From Acidovorax delafieldii (GTDB taxonomy: Bacteria; Pseudomonadota; Gammaproteobacteria; Burkholderiales; Burkholderiaceae_C), in NCBI RefSeq assembly GCF_007993815.1, contig NZ_VJWE01000011.1, positions 310,001-374,000 on the forward strand: a DNA stretch of 64,000 nt, read 5' to 3'. Position 1 is the stretch's first letter. Each line of letters begins with the position of its first letter. Of the stretch, positions 60,701-64,000 are shown piece by piece. The notes under the pieces were generated by a model, which ran no database searches, had not been told where the DNA came from, and worked only from the letters and a program-made list of their open reading frames with translations. Both the position numbers and the translations under genes were made by a program.

Positions 60701-61873
60701 TCAAATGCCGAGCTGGCGTGCAGCCAGGTCCTTCATGATTTCTTCCGCACCGCCGCCGATCATCATGACCTTGACCTCGCGGTAGATGCGCTCGCTGACG
60801 GTGCCACGCATGAAGCCCATGCCGCCCAGGATCTGCACGGCTTGGTCGGCGCAGAACTGCATGGTTTGGGTGGCGTGGTTCTTGAGCAGGCACACACTCG
60901 CTACCCATTCCGGTCCGGTGCGGCCCGCGTCGGCCTGCGCGGCCACGGACTCGCACCACGCGGCGGTGGACTGGATGCGCATCTGCATGTCCACCAGCTT
61001 GTGGCGGATGACCTGGTGTTCCACCAGCGCGGCGCCAAAGGTCTTGCGCTGGCGGGCCCAGGCCAGGGCCTCGTCGTAGCAGGCCTCGGCAAAGCCCAGG
61101 GCCGACGCGGCGAGGCCAAAGCGCTCGCCGTTGAAGTTGGCCATGATGATGCGAAAGCCCGCGCCCTCTTCGCCCAGCAGGTAGCGGGCGGGCACGCGCA
61201 CGTTGTCAAAGCGCAGGTGGGCGGTGTCGGAGCAGAGCCAGCCCATCTTGTCGAGCTTGCTGCGCGACAGGCCTGCGCTGTGGCCGGGGATGAGCAGCAT
61301 GGAGATGCCGCCACTGCCCTTGCTTCCAGCCTCTCCCGTTCTGACAGCGACCGTGATCCAGTCCGCACGCATGCCGGAGGTGATGAACACCTTTTCGCCG
61401 TTGACGATGTACTCATCGCCCTCGCGCCGCGCTGTGGTCTTGAGTTGGGCCACGTCGGACCCGCCACCGGGTTCGGTGATCGCCAGTGCGGCAATCTGCT
61501 CGCCCGCCAGCACCGGTGGAATGACCTCGGCACGCACCGCGTCGCTGCCATGGGCCAACACGGGCGGCAGGCCGATGTTGTGCGACAGCAAGCTGGCCAG
61601 CACACCGCCGCTGGCACCGTGGCGGCTGAGCGCGCGCCACAGCGGCAGGCGCAGCAGGTAGCTGGCGGGTGTGCCGCCGTACTGCTCTGGGTAGCCCAGG
61701 CCCAGCAGGCCCAGGTCGGCCGCGCGGCGGTACAGGCTGCGGGGGAATTCACCGGCGGCATCCCACGCGTCCACATGCGGCGCGATCTCGGTGCGGGCAA
61801 AGCGGGTGACGGTGTCGGTGAGGGCGGTGCGGTCTTCGTCGCTCACAGGGGTTGCGTCGGATGTGGCGGTCAT
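60701..61873 (-). CDS. Acyl-CoA dehydrogenase of the biotin carboxylase operon
   Basis: A 390-residue acyl-CoA dehydrogenase: LAITEPGGGSDVAQLKTTA and VFITSGMRADWITVAV bind FAD/substrate, and QILGGMGFMRGTVSERIYRE and the late EEIMKDLAARQLGI are canonical. Its start overlaps the stop of the biotin carboxylase gene (ATG at 61873, TGA at 61870-61872), so the genes are translationally coupled. With a hydratase and carboxylase this resembles the leucine/isovalerate (liu) or acyclic terpene (atu) pathways. Confidence 0.92.
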   Translation of the reverse strand: MTATSDATPVSDEDRTALTDTVTRFARTEIAPHVDAWDAAGEFPRSLYRRAADLGLLGLGYPEQYGGTPASYLLRLPLWRALSRHGASGGVLASLLSHNIGLPPVLAHGSDAVRAEVIPPVLAGEQIAALAITEPGGGSDVAQLKTTARREGDEYIVNGEKVFITSGMRADWITVAVRTGEAGSKGSGGISMLLIPGHSAGLSRSKLDKMGWLCSDTAHLRFDNVRVPARYLLGEEGAGFRIIMANFNGERFGLAASALGFAEACYDEALAWARQRKTFGAALVEHQVIRHKLVDMQMRIQSTAAWCESVAAQADAGRTGPEWVASVCLLKNHATQTMQFCADQAVQILGGMGFMRGTVSERIYREVKVMMIGGGAEEIMKDLAARQLGI

Positions 61874-63804
61874 GCGGGCGCTCCTTGCGTGGCGGGTGCA
61901 AAGCGGGCCAGCACCTGGCCGGGCGACACCTGCTGGCCGGGGGCCACCAGCAGCTCGGCCACGGTGGCGGCGGCGGGGCTGGCCAGGCTGTGTTCGAGCT
62001 TCATGGATTCGATGACCACCACCGTATCGCCCGCCGCCAGCGCCTGGCCTGCTGCCACAGGCAGCGCAACCACCTTGCCGTTGAAGGGGGCGCGCAACTC
62101 CGTCGCACCGCCCGCCGCACCCGCGCGCGCAGCGGGCTCCCACGATGCGTCTTCCACCCAGCCGTCCACGCCGCCGGTTTGCCAGTGCCAGCGCCGGGGG
62201 CCCACCGCCACGCAATGCACACCGCGCTGGGGCAGCTGCAAAGTCACAGGCTCTGCCCCGGCCTGTTCCACCAGCAGCCGCCCACCGCCCAGCTCGCGCA
62301 CGGCGACGGAGTGCACCTCGCCCTGGTGGCGCAGCCGCAGGGGCCTGGCCATCGCACAAGGCAGGTCCGACGGCGTATTTGAAGCAAAAATGGCCGATAG
62401 CGCCGAAGGAATATGCACTAATAGCTCATTATTTAATAGCAACCGCTGCAGCTCCTGGGCATGCTCCGCCAGGAACGGCACCAGCGCATGGCCGCTGGCA
62501 AACACGGGGTGCTGCAGGCAGGCCGCCAGAAACGCGCGGTTGGTGGACAGGCCCAGCACGCGGGTGCCCTGCAGCGCACGCACCAGCGCGGCGATGGCCT
62601 CGGCCCGCGTGGGCGCGTGCACGATGAGCTTGCCCAGCATGGCGTCGTAGTGGGGTGTGACTTCGGCGCCCTCTTCCAGCGCATGGTCAAAGCGCAGCGC
62701 GCCCGGCGCAGCCCGTTCAAACGCGGTGGCCGGTGGCGCGCTGAACTGCAGCACGCGGCCGGTGTGGGGACGGAAGTGCGCGTCTTCGGCACACAGGCGC
62801 ACTTCGATGGCGTGGCCTTGCAGATGCACCTCATCTTGCGTGAGCGGCAGCGGCTCGCCACGTGCCACGCGGATTTGCCATTCCACCAGGTCCAGCCCCG
62901 TGAGCGCTTCGGTCACCGGGTGCTCCACCTGCAGGCGGGTGTTCATCTCCATCAAGAAGAATTCAGCCCCATCCAGAAGGAATTCCACCGTGCCCGCACC
63001 CACATAGCCAGCGGCCTGTGCCAGCGCCACGGCGCAGGCACCCATGCGCTCGCGCAGCGCGGCGTCCACGGCGGGGCTGGGGGACTCTTCGATGATCTTC
63101 TGGTGGCGGCGCTGTACCGAGCAATCGCGCTCGCCCAGGTGGATGCATCCGCCGTGAGCGTCGGCAAAGATCTGCACCTCCACATGGCGCGGCTGCAACA
63201 GTGCGCGTTCGATGAGCAGGTCGCTACAGCCAAAGCCCGCTAGCGCCTCCGACCGGGCACTGGCCAGTGCGGCGGGCAACTGCGCCAGGTCGGTGACGAG
63301 GCGCATGCCGCGCCCTCCCCCACCCGCCACGGCCTTGACCATAAGGGGCGTGCCGATGCGCGCAGCCTCGGCGGCAAAGCGTTCATCGCTCTGGTCGTCG
63401 CCGGAGTACCCGGGCAAGCAGGGCACGCCGTGCGCATGGGCCAGGGCCTTGGCTCCCGCCTTGCTGCCCAATGTGCGGATGGCGGCGGGCGGCGGGCCAA
63501 TCCAGGTCAGGCCCGCATCGACCACGGCCCGCGCGAAGTCGGCGTTCTCGCTGAGGAAGCCATAGCCGGGGTGCACGGCATCGGCGCCGGTGGCACGGGC
63601 GGCGGCCAGCAGCTTGTCGGTGCGCAGGTAGGTGTCGGCGCTGGCCGCGCCACCCAGCGCCACGGCCTGGTTGGCTTCACGCACGTGCAGGGCGTTGGTA
63701 TCGGGGTCGGAGTAAACCGCGACGGTTTCGATGCCCATGCGGTGGGCGGTGTGAATCACCCGGCGAGTGATCTCGCCGCGATTGGCGATCAGTATCTTTT
63801 TCAT
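61870..63804 (-). CDS. Acyl-CoA carboxylase alpha subunit (biotin carboxylase plus BCCP)
   Basis: A 644-residue fused subunit. The biotin carboxylase part (~1-450) starts MKKILIANRGEITRR and has the ATP-grasp loop VKAVAGGGGRGM, and EMNTRLQVEHPVTE with the catalytic Arg/Glu. The C-terminal BCCP carries the biotinylated lysine in ESMKLEH (Lys602). This layout is that of methylcrotonyl-, geranyl- or propionyl-CoA carboxylase alpha; the carboxyltransferase beta subunit is not in the window. Residues ~454-475 (NNELLVHIPSALSAIFASN) come from an in-frame copy of the short repeat between domains. A near-copy of its first codons lies 113 bp upstream. Confidence 0.93.
   Translation of the reverse strand: MKKILIANRGEITRRVIHTAHRMGIETVAVYSDPDTNALHVREANQAVALGGAASADTYLRTDKLLAAARATGADAVHPGYGFLSENADFARAVVDAGLTWIGPPPAAIRTLGSKAGAKALAHAHGVPCLPGYSGDDQSDERFAAEAARIGTPLMVKAVAGGGGRGMRLVTDLAQLPAALASARSEALAGFGCSDLLIERALLQPRHVEVQIFADAHGGCIHLGERDCSVQRRHQKIIEESPSPAVDAALRERMGACAVALAQAAGYVGAGTVEFLLDGAEFFLMEMNTRLQVEHPVTEALTGLDLVEWQIRVARGEPLPLTQDEVHLQGHAIEVRLCAEDAHFRPHTGRVLQFSAPPATAFERAAPGALRFDHALEEGAEVTPHYDAMLGKLIVHAPTRAEAIAALVRALQGTRVLGLSTNRAFLAACLQHPVFASGHALVPFLAEHAQELQRLLLNNELLVHIPSALSAIFASNTPSDLPCAMARPLRLRHQGEVHSVAVRELGGGRLLVEQAGAEPVTLQLPQRGVHCVAVGPRRWHWQTGGVDGWVEDASWEPAARAGAAGGATELRAPFNGKVVALPVAAGQALAAGDTVVVIESMKLEHSLASPAAATVAELLVAPGQQVSPGQVLARFAPATQGAPA
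62379..62444 (-). repeat. Short interspersed palindromic repeat inside the biotin carboxylase gene
   Basis: Read on the minus strand: GCTATTAAATAATGAGCTAT, TAGTGCATATTCC, TTCGGCGCTATCGGCCATTT. It matches the intergenic copy at 40930 through GCATATTCC....GCGCTATCG, and shares AATAATGAGCTA with the copy in the NUDIX-MBL gene. It stays in frame in the linker before the BCCP region and is markedly more A+T-rich than its surroundings. Confidence 0.75.
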
Positions 63805-63917
63805 AGGCTGTGCCCTCGCGGCTCCATCGCCCGCCAGCACGCTGCGCGTGCACGGGCAATCTGCTTCGCCATGCCTGCGGCATGAACAGCCCGATTGGCA
63901 ATGAGGATTTTCTTCAT
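63801..63917 (-). pseudogene. 38-codon ORF beginning as a second copy of the biotin carboxylase N-terminus
   Basis: ATG 63917 encodes MKKILIANRAVHAAGMAKQI and then 18 unrelated residues before TGA 63803-63801, which overlaps the true ATG at 63804. The first nine residues (MKKILIANR) equal the start of the biotin carboxylase, with synonymous codon differences, so this is a diverged remnant of a start region followed by unrelated sequence. Its start also overlaps the upstream hydratase stop (ATGA). It may now work as a coupling leader peptide. Confidence 0.55.
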
Positions 63918-64000
63918 GAGTTCGCACTCCACGGCGGCGCCTTGCGCGCAGCAAACGCTGCCAGCCCTTGCGGCGCCTCGGGGCCACGCAGCGCTTGCGC
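63914..64000 (-). CDS. Enoyl-CoA hydratase/isomerase, C-terminal end (cut by window edge)
   Basis: The frame open from the window edge reads AQALRGPEAPQGLAAFAARK then APPWSANS and stops at TGA 63916-63914. The pattern EAPQGLAAFAARKAPPW is the usual end of crotonase-fold hydratases (E-G-x-x-A-F-x-x-K-R-x-P-x-W). Only 28 codons are visible. It would be the gene upstream of biotin carboxylase in the operon. Confidence 0.65.
   Translation of the reverse strand, partial: AQALRGPEAPQGLAAFAARKAPPWSANS

Overview
The window is GC-rich (about two thirds G+C), densely coded and reads as a Betaproteobacterium, most likely a Comamonadaceae member (Acidovorax-like). The grounds are the many Bug/TctC, TRAP and branched-chain ABC solute-binding systems, the acyl-CoA-heavy catabolic operons, the class A RNase P RNA and a short A+T-richer interspersed hairpin repeat of a type I associate with that family. 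The genus is an inference from gene content, not from a marker gene.

Layout. 1-2.3 kb: a truncated LysR regulator diverging from a Bug-type binding protein and a maleate isomerase-like enzyme. 2.4-7.7 kb: a NUDIX/metallo-beta-lactamase fusion, an S4/RluF-like protein that lacks the catalytic Asp, a DUF898 membrane protein and an M48 peptidase. 7.8-8.1 kb: rnpB. 8.2-14.8 kb: an RNA-repair island. It has rtcR (minus), then a sigma-54 promoter with an IHF-like site firing rightward into a ~540-nt structured leader holding two tRNA-like folds and many GNRA hairpins, then slipin, an unknown 270-aa protein, rtcB and rtcA. 14.9-21 kb: cysK, a ybhP-clsB-ybhN-like envelope operon and an FAD oxidoreductase. 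21-28.5 kb: amidohydrolase/AraC pair, chemoreceptor, htpX, DUF3025, pyrC. 28.6-31.8 kb: M20 peptidase and Bug protein under a divergent RpiR regulator. 31.9-36.1 kb: gltIJKL-type amino-acid ABC operon plus a second binding protein. 36.3-40.4 kb: LysR and a TRAP transporter. 40.6-46.5 kb: MazG-like, hydroxyacid dehydrogenase, ATM1-like ABC exporter, two hotdog thioesterases, bactofilin and a crotonase paralogue. 46.8-53.6 kb: liv-type ABC transporter with an acyl-CoA synthetase. 53.7-58.8 kb: beta-oxidation genes (acyl-CoA dehydrogenase, thiolase, FadB-like). 58.9-64 kb: LysE exporter and a minus-strand acyl-CoA catabolic operon (enoyl-CoA hydratase, biotin carboxylase, acyl-CoA dehydrogenase, BKACE).

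How it fits together. The strongest unusual system is the Rtc island: RtcR should sense damaged RNA through its CARF domain and activate the sigma-54 promoter. The first product of that transcript would be non-coding RNA that looks like tRNA without an anticodon, followed by the membrane-scaffold slipin, the unknown protein and the RtcB/RtcA repair enzymes. A second theme is repeats. About ten copies of a short palindromic repeat are spread over the window, three of them in frame inside genes. Two ~165-bp MITE-like elements share a 52-bp core but have different terminal inverted repeats. A third theme is acyl-CoA metabolism, where a perfect 30-bp palindrome upstream of the liv/acyl-CoA synthetase operon has a degenerate look-alike before the beta-oxidation operon.
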